The position numbers were made by a program, and so were the translations under genes. Source: Pseudomonas saxonica (GTDB lineage Bacteria; Pseudomonadota; Gammaproteobacteria; Pseudomonadales; Pseudomonadaceae). Taken from it: a DNA stretch of 64,000 bases. The stretch is taken from assembly GCF_007858365.1 (NCBI RefSeq), contig NZ_VFIO01000009.1, positions 1 through 64,000 on the forward strand, read 5' to 3'. The notes beneath the pieces were generated by a model. The model was not told the origin of the DNA, made no database searches, and saw nothing but the letters and a program-made list of their open reading frames with translations. This document shows positions 10,229 to 19,411 of the stretch, piece by piece (position 1 is the stretch's first letter; the number at the start of each line of letters is the position of its first letter).

Positions 10229-11514
10229 GCCGGGATAAAAGGCTGCCTGTTCATCGCCAATTGCGTTCGGTGCTGCGCCGCGGGCATTTGAGCGTGGCAT
10301 TGGTCGCCGTCGTGCTGGCCAGCACCTCGATGACGCTGTTGGGCACGTTGGCACTCAAGGTGTACGCCGACAACAACGTGCACTTGCTGGCGCGTGCCAT
10401 CAATTACACCGTCGAAGCGGCAGTGGTGTTCGATGACAAGGCGGCTGCGTCAGAAGCGCTGGCCTTGATTGCCTCCACAGCCGCTGTCGCTGACGCTCAA
10501 GTGTTCAAGGCCAATGGTCAGTTACTGGCGCAGTGGCAGCGTCCGGAAAACGGGTTGTTGTCCAGGGCAGAGATGTGGCTGGCAGATCACTTGTTGAATC
10601 AGCCGGTAACGGTTCCGATTGAGCGTCAAGGTCAGCAGATCGGTGAAGTGAGGATCCGTACCCACGGAGCCAATTTGTTGCGGTTTTTGATCAGCGGACT
10701 GTTAGGTGTATTGCTGTGCACGGCGCTGAGTGTATGGAGTGCACTGCATCTTTCGCGGCGCATGCATGGCGGTATAACCGGCCCGTTACAACAACTGGCC
10801 GAAGTGGCGCATGCGGTACGCATCGAGCGCGCATTCGATCAGCGCGTGCCTGCGGCGCAGATTGCCGAGCTGAACAGCCTGGGCAATGACTTTAACGCGT
10901 TGCTCGATGAGCTGGAGTCGTGGCAAAGCCATCTGCAACATCAAAACCAGGCGCTGGTGCATCAGGCCAATCATGACTCACTGACCGAATTGCCCAACCG
11001 TGCCTACTTTGAAACACAGTTGGCGCGCACGCTGCGTTCTCTAAACACCACCCATGAAAAAGCCGCTGTGCTGTTTCTCGATAGCGACCGCTTCAAAGAC
11101 ATCAATGACACCTATGGCCATGCGGCGGGTGATGTGGTGTTGATCACGGTGGCCGCCCGCATCCGCGCCTTGCTACGTGAAAACGATGTGGTTGCGCGAC
11201 TGGGCGGGGACGAATTTGCGATTTTACTGACGCCGCTGCACAAGATCGAAGACGCCCAGCGTATTGCGGAGAAGATCATCGCCAGCATGCGTGAGCCTAT
11301 TTCTCTGCCGGGGCAATTCAGCGTTGTCACCTCTTTCAGTATCGGCATTGCGGCTTACCCTGAGCATGGCACCCACCCGGACTCGCTGCTGTGTGCAGCA
11401 GACTCAGCGATGTACCATGCCAAACGCCTCGCCCGTGGCGGCCAACACGTTGCGAAGCTGGAGTGCTCCGTAACCCCCAATACTTCAGGAGCTGTTCCAC
11501 CATGCGTGAGTTGA
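10225..11514 (+). CDS. yfiN: YfiN-like membrane diguanylate cyclase
   Basis: Makes c-di-GMP from two GTP and drives biofilm formation and small-colony phenotypes in P. aeruginosa. It is 429 residues. A first membrane helix is at about 21-45, a periplasmic PAS/CHASE8-like domain follows, the second helix (FLISGLLGVLLCTALSVWSAL) is near 152-172, then HAMP and GGDEF. The active site RLGGDEFAI is near residue 325. The inhibitory RxxD site (REND) stands exactly five residues before GGDEF, so product inhibition is expected. There is no EAL domain. It lies between yfiR and yfiB and overlaps both, so all three should be made together. Confidence 0.94.
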   Translation: MSRDKRLPVHRQLRSVLRRGHLSVALVAVVLASTSMTLLGTLALKVYADNNVHLLARAINYTVEAAVVFDDKAAASEALALIASTAAVADAQVFKANGQLLAQWQRPENGLLSRAEMWLADHLLNQPVTVPIERQGQQIGEVRIRTHGANLLRFLISGLLGVLLCTALSVWSALHLSRRMHGGITGPLQQLAEVAHAVRIERAFDQRVPAAQIAELNSLGNDFNALLDELESWQSHLQHQNQALVHQANHDSLTELPNRAYFETQLARTLRSLNTTHEKAAVLFLDSDRFKDINDTYGHAAGDVVLITVAARIRALLRENDVVARLGGDEFAILLTPLHKIEDAQRIAEKIIASMREPISLPGQFSVVTSFSIGIAAYPEHGTHPDSLLCAADSAMYHAKRLARGGQHVAKLECSVTPNTSGAVPPCVS

Positions 11515-12005
11515 CTCAGCGTTATGTGCAGTTATTTAGCGTTGCCCTGTTACTGGCCGCAGTGTTGTTAACCGGTTGCCAGACCACACCGCCTAAAGGC
11601 CTTACTGCAGCGCAGATCGCGGTGTTGAAACAACAAGGTTTTGAGTTGACTGACGAAGGCTGGGCATTTGATTTGTCGGGCAAGGTGCTGTTCGGCAGTG
11701 ACCTTGAAGTGCTCAATGCCCAAAGTCAGGCCATCGTGGAGCGCATCGGCACTGCCTTGGTCGCGGCAGACATCCCGCGTGTGCGGGTAGAAGGTCATAC
11801 CGACAGCTCGGGCAAAGACTCCTACAACCAGCAGCTGTCTTTGCGCCGCGCCAACAGTGTGGCCAACGTGCTAATCAGCGTGGGGATGCGCCCGGAAAAT
11901 ATCCAGACCCTCGGCCTGGGCAGCAGCATACCGGTGGCGACCAACAAGACCCGCGCCGGGCGAACCGAAAACCGGCGGGTGGCCATTGTGGTGATTACGG
12001 ATTAA
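11502..12005 (+). CDS. yfiB: YfiB-like OmpA-domain outer membrane lipoprotein
   Basis: Outer membrane lipoprotein that in P. aeruginosa binds peptidoglycan and sequesters YfiR, releasing YfiN. It is 167 residues. A signal peptide ends in the lipobox LTGC with Cys26, followed by an OmpA-like peptidoglycan-binding domain (VEGHTDSSGKDSYNQQLSLR, NKTRAGRTENRRVAIVV). The start at 11502 lies 12 bases inside the end of yfiN, with AGGA 11 bases upstream. Its 3' end overlaps the convergent LysR gene by 11 bases. Confidence 0.94.
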   Translation: MRELTQRYVQLFSVALLLAAVLLTGCQTTPPKGLTAAQIAVLKQQGFELTDEGWAFDLSGKVLFGSDLEVLNAQSQAIVERIGTALVAADIPRVRVEGHTDSSGKDSYNQQLSLRRANSVANVLISVGMRPENIQTLGLGSSIPVATNKTRAGRTENRRVAIVVITD

Positions 12006-12963
12006 CACCGATGGGTGAGCCCGCAAACTTGAGCTCCCGCGTTTCCCCCCGCAATAAAGGTGCATTCAGCTCAGTCACCTCACGGATGTAATCCCACAGC
12101 AGGGTGATCCGCTTGAGTTTCCTCAGGTCCTCCCGGCAGTACATCCAGAACTGTCGGGTGAGGTTGATTTCGTTGGGCAGTACAGGCAATAGCCGTGGGT
12201 CCTGGGCCGCCAGAAAACACGGCAGTATCGCCAGCGAACGCCCTTGCTGCGCGGCCACGAATTGCGCAATCACGCTGGTGCTGCGCAAGGTGGCGCTGGC
12301 GCCGGGCACCACATTAGCCAGGTACAGCAGCTCTGAACTGAACGCCAGATCGTCGACGTAGCTAATAAAGGGGTGTTCCTGCAAGTCAGCCGCCCGGCGG
12401 ATGGGCGGGTGTTTGTCCAGGTAGTCCTGAGTGGCAAACAGTTGCAAGCGGTAGTCGCACAGTTTGCAGCACACATACGGCCCATGCTCCGGGCGCTCCA
12501 GCGCAATGACGATATCGGCTTCGCGTTTGGACAGGCTGATGAAGTGCGGCAGCGGCAGGATATCTACCGAAATCGCCGGGTAGGTGTCCACAAAGTGGCT
12601 TAACTGCGGGGTGATGAAGAAGCTGCCAAAGCCTTCGGTACAGCCCATGCGTACATGCCCTGATAACGCTACCCCTGAACCTGACACTTGTTCGCAAGCC
12701 ATGTGCAGCGTGCTTTCAATCGACTCGGCATAACCCAATAAGCGCTGGCCTTCAGGGGTCAGAGTGAAGCCATTGGTGCGCGACTTCTCAAAGAGCAACG
12801 TACCCAGCGCGCTTTCCAGCGAACTGATCCGCCTCGACACGGTGGTGTAGTCGACTGCCAGGCGTTTAGCGGCGCTGCTGGCTTTGCGGGTGCGGGCCAC
12901 CTCCAGAAAAAACTTCAGGTCGTCCCAGTTCAAAGCGCTTAACGAGGTGATGTTTTTTTGCAT
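11995..12963 (-). CDS. LysR-type regulator, divergent from mmsAB
   Basis: LysR-family transcription regulator of 322 residues. The N-terminal winged helix-turn-helix reads LNWDDLKFFLEVARTRKASS then AAKRLAVDYTTVSRRISSLE, followed by a substrate-binding domain. The open frame continues upstream for over 1.3 kb, but that part is the antisense of mmsA; the ATG at 12961-12963 gives the normal family length. It is divergent from mmsA, with a perfect palindrome between the two genes, so it most likely controls valine/methylmalonate-semialdehyde breakdown. The ligand is unknown. In P. aeruginosa the mms regulator is AraC-type, so this is a different solution. Confidence 0.92.
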   Translation of the reverse strand: MQKNITSLSALNWDDLKFFLEVARTRKASSAAKRLAVDYTTVSRRISSLESALGTLLFEKSRTNGFTLTPEGQRLLGYAESIESTLHMACEQVSGSGVALSGHVRMGCTEGFGSFFITPQLSHFVDTYPAISVDILPLPHFISLSKREADIVIALERPEHGPYVCCKLCDYRLQLFATQDYLDKHPPIRRAADLQEHPFISYVDDLAFSSELLYLANVVPGASATLRSTSVIAQFVAAQQGRSLAILPCFLAAQDPRLLPVLPNEINLTRQFWMYCREDLRKLKRITLLWDYIREVTELNAPLLRGETRELKFAGSPIGVNP

Positions 12964-12980
12964 GTTTGACCGGCTTATAT

Positions 12981-13005
12981 GTGCGTTCTTATTAGAAGAA
13001 CGCAC
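12981..13005. promoter_or_regulatory. Palindromic operator between the LysR gene and mmsA
   Basis: GTGCGTTCTT and AAGAACGCAC form perfect 10-bp arms around ATTAG. The site lies 18 bases before the LysR start codon and 73 bases before mmsA. Length and position suit the autoregulatory site of a LysR protein. That the neighbouring regulator binds it is inference. Confidence 0.7.
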
Positions 13006-13077
13006 ACCTATACTCCAAAAACTGTCCTGCGACCAATCCGGGCGTACGTACTCATAAAAATAATGTCGGAGACCTCC

Positions 13078-14592
13078 ATGAGCGTTCCTAACACCCCGTA
13101 TCAAAATGCCCGCTTGCTGATCGATGGCGAATGGATCGAGTCGCAGACCACCGAGTGGCACGACATCGTCAACCCGGCCACTCAGCAGGTGCTGGCCAAA
13201 GTGCCTTTCGCGACAGCCTCTGAAGTCAACGCGGCGATTGCTGCTGCCCAGCGTGCCTTTCAAACCTGGAAGCTGACACCGATTGGCGCGCGCATGCGCA
13301 TCATGCTCAAGCTGCAAGCGCTCATCCGTGAACACTCCAAGCGTATTGCCACTGTGCTCAGTGCTGAGCAGGGCAAAACCATTGCCGACGCCGAGGGTGA
13401 TATTTTTCGGGGCCTGGAAGTGGTCGAACACGCGTGCTCCATCGGTACGTTGCAGATGGGTGAGTTCGCCGAAAACGTTGCAGGCGGAGTGGATACCTAC
13501 ACCTTGCGTCAGCCCATTGGTGTCTGTGCGGGCATCACGCCGTTTAACTTCCCGGCCATGATTCCGCTGTGGATGTTTCCGATGGCGATTGCCTGCGGTA
13601 ACACGTTCGTTCTGAAACCTTCTGAGCAAGACCCGCTGTCGACCCTGATGCTGGTGGAGCTGGCGCTGGAAGCCGGTGTGCCACCGGGTGTGCTGAACGT
13701 GGTGCACGGCGGCAAGGATGTAGTGGATGCCCTGTGCACGCACACTGACATCAAGGCCGTGTCCTTTGTCGGCTCGACAGCCGTGGGCACCCATGTGTAT
13801 GACCTGGCGGGCCGTCATGGCAAGCGGGTGCAATCGATGATGGGAGCCAAAAACCACGCCGTGGTACTGCCCGATGCCAATCGTCAACAAACCCTCAATG
13901 CGCTGGTCGGTGCGGGTTTTGGCGCAGCCGGCCAACGCTGCATGGCTACGTCGGTGGTGGTGCTGGTGGGCGCGGCCAAGCAGTGGCTGCCCGACCTCAA
14001 GGCGCTGGCGCAAAAGCTCAAGGTTAATGCCGGCAGCGAAGCGGGCACTGACGTTGGGCCGGTGATTTCCAAGCGTGCCAAAGAGCGCGTACTGGGGTTG
14101 ATTGAAAGCGGGATCAAAGAAGGGGCAGTGCTTGAACTGGACGGGCGCGACGTCAACGTGCCGGGGTTTGAGCAGGGCAACTTTATCGGCCCGACCTTGT
14201 TCTCGGGCGTGACCACCGACATGCAGATTTACACACAGGAAATCTTTGGCCCGGTACTGGCGGTTATAGAAGTGGATACCCTCGATCAAGCCATCGCGCT
14301 GGTCAACGCCAATCCGTTCGGCAACGGCACGGGGCTGTTTACCCAAAGCGGCGCTGCTGCGCGCAAGTTCCAGACCGAAATTGATGTGGGTCAGGTCGGT
14401 ATCAACATTCCGATTCCAGTGCCGGTGCCGTTTTTCAGCTTCACCGGCTCACGTGGGTCGAAACTCGGCGATCTTGGCCCGTACGGCAAACAAGTCGTGC
14501 AGTTCTATACCCAAACTAAAACCGTCACCAGTCGCTGGTTTGACGATGACAGCGTGAATGATGGCGTCAACACCACCATCAACCTTCGTTGA
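13078..14592 (+). CDS. mmsA: CoA-acylating methylmalonate-semialdehyde dehydrogenase
   Basis: Oxidises methylmalonate semialdehyde (and malonate semialdehyde) to propionyl-CoA (acetyl-CoA) with NAD and CoA, in valine and inositol degradation. It is 504 residues, the usual length. The aldehyde dehydrogenase fold is clear: GITPFNFPAMIPLWMFPMA near 152-170, SFVGSTAVGTHVY near 229-241, and the catalytic Cys288 in FGAAGQRCMA. The ATG at 13078 is chosen over 13063 because CGGAGA lies about 6 bases ahead. mmsB follows 10 bases after the stop. Confidence 0.95.
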   Translation: MSVPNTPYQNARLLIDGEWIESQTTEWHDIVNPATQQVLAKVPFATASEVNAAIAAAQRAFQTWKLTPIGARMRIMLKLQALIREHSKRIATVLSAEQGKTIADAEGDIFRGLEVVEHACSIGTLQMGEFAENVAGGVDTYTLRQPIGVCAGITPFNFPAMIPLWMFPMAIACGNTFVLKPSEQDPLSTLMLVELALEAGVPPGVLNVVHGGKDVVDALCTHTDIKAVSFVGSTAVGTHVYDLAGRHGKRVQSMMGAKNHAVVLPDANRQQTLNALVGAGFGAAGQRCMATSVVVLVGAAKQWLPDLKALAQKLKVNAGSEAGTDVGPVISKRAKERVLGLIESGIKEGAVLELDGRDVNVPGFEQGNFIGPTLFSGVTTDMQIYTQEIFGPVLAVIEVDTLDQAIALVNANPFGNGTGLFTQSGAAARKFQTEIDVGQVGINIPIPVPVPFFSFTGSRGSKLGDLGPYGKQVVQFYTQTKTVTSRWFDDDSVNDGVNTTINLR

Positions 14593-14602
14593 GGGCACGA
14601 TC

Positions 14603-15490
14603 ATGAATATCGCATTTATCGGCTTGGGCAATATGGGCGCACCGATGGCGCGCAATCTGCTCAAAGCCGGACATTCGTTGAACCTGTTCGATCTGAACAA
14701 AGACATTCTGGCAGAGCTGGCCGTGCTGGGCGGGCACATCAGTCAGTCACCCCGCGAGGCTGCCCAAGGCACTGAGCTGGTCATCACCATGCTGCCGGCC
14801 GCCGCCCATGTGCGCAGTGTATGGCTGGGGGAAGACGGCGTACTGGCGGGTATCGGTGAAGGTGTGCCTGCCGTGGATTGCAGCACGATCGACCCGCAAA
14901 CTGCCCGTGATGTTGCAGCCGCTGCTGCCCGGCAAGGGGTACAGATGGCCGACGCACCGGTGTCCGGGGGTACGGGCGGGGCACAAGCGGGCACCCTGAC
15001 GTTCATGGTCGGTGCATCGCAAGCGCTCTTTGACACCCTGCACCCCGTACTTGCGCACATGGGCCGCAACATCGTCCATTGCGGGGATGTGGGCACCGGT
15101 CAAGTGGCTAAAATCTGCAACAACCTGCTGCTTGGGATTTCCATGGTGGGCGTCAGCGAGGCCATGGCCTTGGGCGCGGCGCTGGGGATCGACAGCGAAG
15201 TTCTGGCCGGGGTGATCAACAGTTCTACCGGGCGTTGCTGGAGCTCCGAGGTCTACAACCCTTGGCCCGGTATTGTCGAAACTGCACCGGCATCACGGGG
15301 TTACACCGGCGGTTTTGGTGCCGAACTGATGCTCAAGGATTTGGGACTGGCCACGGAAGCGGCTCGTCAGGCCCACCAACCTGTCGTGATGGGCGCTGTG
15401 GCTCAGCAGTTGTATCAAGCCATGAGTTTGCGCGGGGAGGGTGGTAAAGACTTCTCGGCCATCATCAATAGCTATCGCAAACCCGAATAG
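14603..15490 (+). CDS. mmsB: 3-hydroxyisobutyrate dehydrogenase
   Basis: Converts 3-hydroxyisobutyrate to methylmalonate semialdehyde with NAD, supplying MmsA in valine degradation. It is 295 residues. The N-terminal Rossmann motif is GLGNMGAPMARNL, the substrate loop is DAPVSGGTGGAQAGTLTFMVG, and the catalytic lysine is in GQVAKICNNLLLG. The start at 14603 has GAGGG upstream and aligns with the family N terminus. It is the second gene of the mmsAB operon and is followed by a terminator. Confidence 0.95.
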   Translation: MNIAFIGLGNMGAPMARNLLKAGHSLNLFDLNKDILAELAVLGGHISQSPREAAQGTELVITMLPAAAHVRSVWLGEDGVLAGIGEGVPAVDCSTIDPQTARDVAAAAARQGVQMADAPVSGGTGGAQAGTLTFMVGASQALFDTLHPVLAHMGRNIVHCGDVGTGQVAKICNNLLLGISMVGVSEAMALGAALGIDSEVLAGVINSSTGRCWSSEVYNPWPGIVETAPASRGYTGGFGAELMLKDLGLATEAARQAHQPVVMGAVAQQLYQAMSLRGEGGKDFSAIINSYRKPE

Positions 15491-15498
15491 GGTTTTTT

Positions 15499-15533
15499 CC
15501 GGGAGTCCGCGTCGGGCGGATTTCCCGGGTTTT
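15499..15533 (+). terminator. Rho-independent terminator after mmsB
   Basis: A GC-rich hairpin (CCGGGA-GTCCGC paired with GGCGGAT-TTCCCGG, loop GTCG) is followed by a run of T. It lies 8 bases after the mmsB stop. Confidence 0.8.
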
Positions 15534-15553
15534 TGCGTTCACTGACATTTGTT

Positions 15554-15662
15554 CCCTCACCCCAACCCTCTCCCAGAGGGAGAGGGGGCTGAGCTGTGGT
15601 GCTACACCTATCCGCTTTTGCTTGAGTCCCCTCTCCCTCTGGGAGAGGGCTAGGGTGAGGGG
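15554..15662. repeat. Intergenic inverted repeat, copy 1
   Basis: About 109 bases whose ends are near-perfect inverted copies of a CCCTCACCCCAACCCTCTCC motif, with a variable centre. A second copy with the same ends is at 26944-27055. This type of dispersed palindrome between genes is common in Pseudomonas. It lies between the convergent mmsB and amino acid permease genes and could also act as a transcription stop. Confidence 0.85.
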
Positions 15663-15676
15663 CTTTTGATGTGACG

Positions 15677-17077
15677 TTAGCGCCTGGACAGTGGCCTGCC
15701 GGTGCTCAAGCGCACCTGATAAAACCCATAAATGATCAGCAACCATACCGGGATGGCGTACACCGAGGCGCGAACGTCGGGGATCATCCAGATAACCGCA
15801 ATAATCACGGCCATAAAGGCCAGGCACAGAATGTTGCTGAACGGCGACCAGAACGCTTTGAACCCAGGCGTCACACCTTTCACGGCCATGGCTTTGCGGA
15901 ACTTGAGGTGGGTGAGGCTGATCAACGCCCAGTTGATCATCAGCGAGGCAACCACCAGCGCAAACAGCAGTTCCAGCGCTTTATGCGGCGCCACGTAGTT
16001 GACCACCACGCACAGTAACGTCACCAGCGCTGACAGACCCAGTGCGCGTAAAGGCACGCCGTTTTTGGTCAGTTTCATCAGCGCTTTAGGCGCATCACCT
16101 TGCTCGGCCAGGCCGAACAGCATGCGGCTGTTGCAGTACACACCGCTGTTATAGACCGACAGGGCTGCAGTCAGCACCACGAAATTGAGGATTTGCGCGG
16201 CGGTGTCGCTGCCGATCAAGGCAAAAATCTGCACAAAGGGGCTGCTGCCATAGGCATCGCCACCCGCACCCAGTGTGACCAGCAACTGATCCCACGGGTA
16301 CAGGGCCAGCAACACGGTCAGGGCACCCACGTAGAAAATCAGGATGCGGTACACCACCTGGTTGATGGCCTTGGGGATGACCTTTTTCGGTTCGCTGGCC
16401 TCGGCTGCCGTGATGCCCACCAACTCCAGACCACCAAACGAAAACATGATGAAGGCCATGGCCATCAACAGCCCAGTGCCGCCATTGGGGAAGAATCCGC
16501 CGTGGCTCCACAGGTTGCTGAAGGATGCTTGCGGGCCGCCCGTACCGCTGATCAGCAGGTAGCAGCCCAGAACGATCATGCCGACAATCGCCACGACCTT
16601 GATGATGGCAAACCAAAACTCCATCTCGCCGAAGACTTTTACATTCAAGGTATTGATCAGGTTGACCAGTACGAAGAACACCACGGCACTGACCCACGTA
16701 GGGACTTCGGGCCACCAGAACTGGATGTATTTACCGACTGCTGTCAGTTCGGCCATGCCCACCAGCACGTAGAGCACCCAATAATTCCAGCCCGACAGAA
16801 AACCCGCATAGCCGCCCCAGTACTTGTGGGCAAAGTGACTGAACGAGCCGGCGACGGGCTCCTCGACGATCATCTCGCCCAGCTGGCGCATGATCAGAAA
16901 GGCGATAAAACCGGCAATGGCATAGCCCAGAATCATCGACGGCCCGGCCGATTTGAGTACGCCCGCCGAACCCAGAAACAAGCCTGTACCGATAGCGCCG
17001 CCCAAGGCAATCAGCTGGATATGGCGGTTTTTTAAACCGCGTTTGAGTGTGACCGGGGGGGAGTTAGTGTCAGCCAT
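15677..17077 (-). CDS. aroP: AroP-like aromatic amino acid permease
   Basis: Inner membrane amino acid:proton symporter of the APC family, 466 residues with about 12 membrane segments. Long stretches agree with E. coli AroP as I recall it: LKRGLKNRHIQLIALGGAIG, GEMIVEEPVAGSFSHFAHKY, MFSFGGLELVGITAAEA and ALSVYNSGVYCNSRMLFGLA. Import of Phe, Tyr and Trp is therefore the best guess, but Pseudomonas has several close paralogues (ProY, PheP type). The ATG at 17075-17077 is preferred over an adjacent TTG, with AGGACA 7 bases upstream. Confidence 0.88.
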   Translation of the reverse strand: MADTNSPPVTLKRGLKNRHIQLIALGGAIGTGLFLGSAGVLKSAGPSMILGYAIAGFIAFLIMRQLGEMIVEEPVAGSFSHFAHKYWGGYAGFLSGWNYWVLYVLVGMAELTAVGKYIQFWWPEVPTWVSAVVFFVLVNLINTLNVKVFGEMEFWFAIIKVVAIVGMIVLGCYLLISGTGGPQASFSNLWSHGGFFPNGGTGLLMAMAFIMFSFGGLELVGITAAEASEPKKVIPKAINQVVYRILIFYVGALTVLLALYPWDQLLVTLGAGGDAYGSSPFVQIFALIGSDTAAQILNFVVLTAALSVYNSGVYCNSRMLFGLAEQGDAPKALMKLTKNGVPLRALGLSALVTLLCVVVNYVAPHKALELLFALVVASLMINWALISLTHLKFRKAMAVKGVTPGFKAFWSPFSNILCLAFMAVIIAVIWMIPDVRASVYAIPVWLLIIYGFYQVRLSTGRPLSRR

Positions 17078-17492
17078 CAAGTGTCCTGCACGTTGTTGTT
17101 ATCGGTAGTTGATCAAATCACCCACGGCGCCTCGCGCCCCGGGTGGCGGGAAGCCCCGGATATTACTCCGGCTAAAAATTCAGGCATACAGGCGAAAACG
17201 ACTCTGAGAAATTTCCTACGTAGCCCGGGGGCGGCGCCAGCGCATCAGCGCGACGGTGTTCAAGCGGGTGTTCTTTATCGGCATGGCCATGCCGGGGCCG
17301 CATTTGCTGAACGGTGGCTAGGTCACTTTGGCAACAATCAAATATTGATTTGTGACTACAGGGCAAAAGCTATTTGTCCGGGCGCGGGTTTTTCTGTGGT
17401 GCAAGGCTCTATATCCTGCTTCTCATGATTTAAACCTTTAACGCCCCAAGTCGCTCAACAGCGCTGAGGGTTAACTCCTGATGAGGCTGACG
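17078..17492. other. Intergenic region between aroP-like and mdaB-like genes
   Basis: About 415 bases separating divergent genes. I find no convincing gene, RNA or terminator. Short open frames on both strands have no recognisable product. The arms AATCA and TGATT around AATAT (17336-17350) make a small dyad that could be an operator for the downstream LysR regulator; this is weak. Confidence 0.5.
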
Positions 17493-18083
17493 ATGAAAAA
17501 GATTCTTCTACTAAACGGCGCTAAAAAATTTGCACACTCCGATGGCCGCTACAACCTGACGATGCATGACACGGCCTTGGCGTTTTTTGATCGCCAGGGT
17601 TTTGAAGTCAAAGTCACCCACATCGACGAAGGCTATGACGTTGCCGAAGAAGTCGAAAAATACCTGTGGGCGGACGTGGTGATCTACCAAATGCCAGGCT
17701 GGTGGATGGGCGCACCCTGGATCGTAAAAAAATACATCGATGAAGTGTTCACCCAAGGGCACGGCAAGCTCTACGCCAGCGACGGGCGCACCCGTTCCGA
17801 CGCTTCGCAGCGCTACGGAAGCGGTGGTCTGATCCACGGTAAAAAATACATGCTGTCACTGACCTGGAATGCACCGCAGCAAGCGTTTGACGATCCGGCG
17901 GACTTCTTTGAAGGCAAAGGTGTGGACGCGGTGTACTTCCCGTTCCACAAAGCCAACGAGTTCCTTGGTATGACCGGTTTGCCGACCTTCCTGTGCGTTG
18001 ACGTCATGAAGCGTCCGCAGCCAGACGTTGACGCGGCTCGTTACGAGCAGCACTTGGCTGAAGTGTTTGGTCTGAACGGTTAA
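17493..18083 (+). CDS. mdaB: MdaB-like NAD(P)H quinone reductase
   Basis: Flavodoxin-fold NAD(P)H:quinone oxidoreductase, 196 residues. It matches MdaB (modulator of drug activity B): ILLLNGAKKFAHSDGRYN at the N terminus, WADVVIYQMPGWWMGAPWIV, KYIDEVFTQGHGKLYASDGR, and MLSLTWNAPQQAF. Such enzymes reduce quinones by two electrons and protect against oxidative stress. The ATG at 17493 (GAGG 6 bases upstream) is chosen over 17481. A LysR gene follows 81 bases downstream on the same strand and may regulate it. Confidence 0.92.
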   Translation: MKKILLLNGAKKFAHSDGRYNLTMHDTALAFFDRQGFEVKVTHIDEGYDVAEEVEKYLWADVVIYQMPGWWMGAPWIVKKYIDEVFTQGHGKLYASDGRTRSDASQRYGSGGLIHGKKYMLSLTWNAPQQAFDDPADFFEGKGVDAVYFPFHKANEFLGMTGLPTFLCVDVMKRPQPDVDAARYEQHLAEVFGLNG

Positions 18084-18164
18084 CAGATTGCCGCCAAGGT
18101 GCAGATTTACACTCGTTTCGCTCCTCAGCGACTACGCTACGTCGTTATTCAATGAGGGGCACGT

Positions 18165-19076
18165 GTGAAAGCCAGATCCGATGAGCTGCAAATCTTTGTC
18201 TCGGTGATTGAGTGCGGGTCCATTTCCTCAGCCGCCGAGCAGGCCGGGCAAACGCCTTCAGCCGTCAGCCGCACGCTGTCACGGCTGGAGGCCAAGCTCG
18301 ATACCACGCTGATCAATCGCACCACCCGGCGCATGGACCTGACTGAAGAAGGCAAATTCTTCTTTGAGCGTGCCAAGGTGATCCTGGCGCAGATGGAAGA
18401 GCTGGAAGAGCGCCTGATTTCGCACCAGCGCACGCCGTCCGGGCGTTTGCGGATCAATGCCGCCGCGCCTTTTGTGCTGCACGCCATCGTGCCTTACATC
18501 CCCGAGTTTCGTGCGCTCTACCCCGAGATTCAGCTTGAGCTCAACAGCAATGACCTGATTATCGACTTGCTGGAGCAAAGCACAGATATTGCCATTCGCA
18601 TTGGTCCTTTGGCCGACTCGACCTTGCATGCCCGCTCGTTGGGGTGCAGCCCGCTAAACATTCTTGCCAGCCCCGACTACATCGCCCGTCACGGCGCGCC
18701 CACCAGCGTGGCTGAATTGGCCAATCACACCCTGATCGGCTTTACCCAGAACGATGGCCTCAACCAATGGCCCCTGCGTTATGCACAGGGTGATCGCTGG
18801 GCGATTCAACCCGCCATCAGCGCTTCCAGTGGTGAGACGGTGCGTCATCTGGCGTTGCAAGGGCAGGGCATTGCCTGCCTGTCGCACTTTATGACCCATG
18901 AAGACATCAGTACCGGCCGGTTGCAGGTGGTCTTGGCTGATTTCAACAGCGGCTACCGCCAGCCCATCCATGCGGTGTACTACCGCAACTCGCAGTTGGC
19001 GCTGCGCATTCAGTGCTTTCTGGACTTTATCCAGACCAAGCTGGCCAGTTACGCGGAATGTGACGGCCGAAAATAA
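18165..19076 (+). CDS. LysR-type transcription regulator
   Basis: LysR-family regulator of 303 residues starting at GTG, with GAGGGG 5 bases upstream. The helix-turn-helix reads ELQIFVSVIECGSISSAAEQ then AGQTPSAVSRTLSRLEAKLD. The effector domain includes PSGRLRINAAAPFVLHAIVP. It is of the CrgA/AaeR-like subgroup often found beside quinone reductases and other stress enzymes. Its neighbour upstream is the mdaB-like gene. Target and ligand cannot be read from the sequence. Confidence 0.9.
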   Translation: MKARSDELQIFVSVIECGSISSAAEQAGQTPSAVSRTLSRLEAKLDTTLINRTTRRMDLTEEGKFFFERAKVILAQMEELEERLISHQRTPSGRLRINAAAPFVLHAIVPYIPEFRALYPEIQLELNSNDLIIDLLEQSTDIAIRIGPLADSTLHARSLGCSPLNILASPDYIARHGAPTSVAELANHTLIGFTQNDGLNQWPLRYAQGDRWAIQPAISASSGETVRHLALQGQGIACLSHFMTHEDISTGRLQVVLADFNSGYRQPIHAVYYRNSQLALRIQCFLDFIQTKLASYAECDGRK

Positions 19077-19411
19077 CCCTCGTGCCTACACATATGGCAA
19101 CGTCTGACCCGACGCTTCCCTTTCTATTGAGCGACGTTTCCTAGAGAATCCTGACCGTCTTGCGGCTCTCGAAAAGCGTGGATAGTCTCGCCGAGTCACT
19201 TGCAAAAGTGACCGGTTATGACAGACCGCTGAGAATCATTAAGACAGCGTTAGAACACTTCAACGTGTTATGGCGGTTGCGTGTAGGGCACTTTCGAGTG
19301 CGCCGAGTCTTGCTGGTTCTCTTCGGTCTGTCACCTGCACGCAACTGCCACCTTCTCCGAATGACAGCGGATTGGTAGCAGTTCCATTCGCCCGTTTTGA
19401 GAATCTTTGAT
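19077..19411. other. Intergenic region upstream of the DUF3077-like gene
   Basis: About 335 bases. A short hairpin (AACAC TTCAAC GTGTT, about 19254-19269) is visible. A 72-codon open frame inside (19160-19378) has no family features and is not called. Long leaders before this class of small gene are common in Pseudomonas, so a 5' untranslated region is plausible. Confidence 0.4.

Noticed and set aside
12964..14346. Long minus-strand open frame extending the LysR gene to 783 codons
   Set aside because: The extra part is antisense to mmsA and has no family features; the LysR domain begins at 12963.
17081..17428. Open frames on both strands in the gap before mdaB
   Set aside because: No ribosome site, no family resemblance, irregular composition; treated as intergenic.
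19160..19378. 72-codon frame upstream of the DUF3077-like gene
   Set aside because: Low-complexity Arg/Leu-rich product without ribosome site; more likely a leader region.
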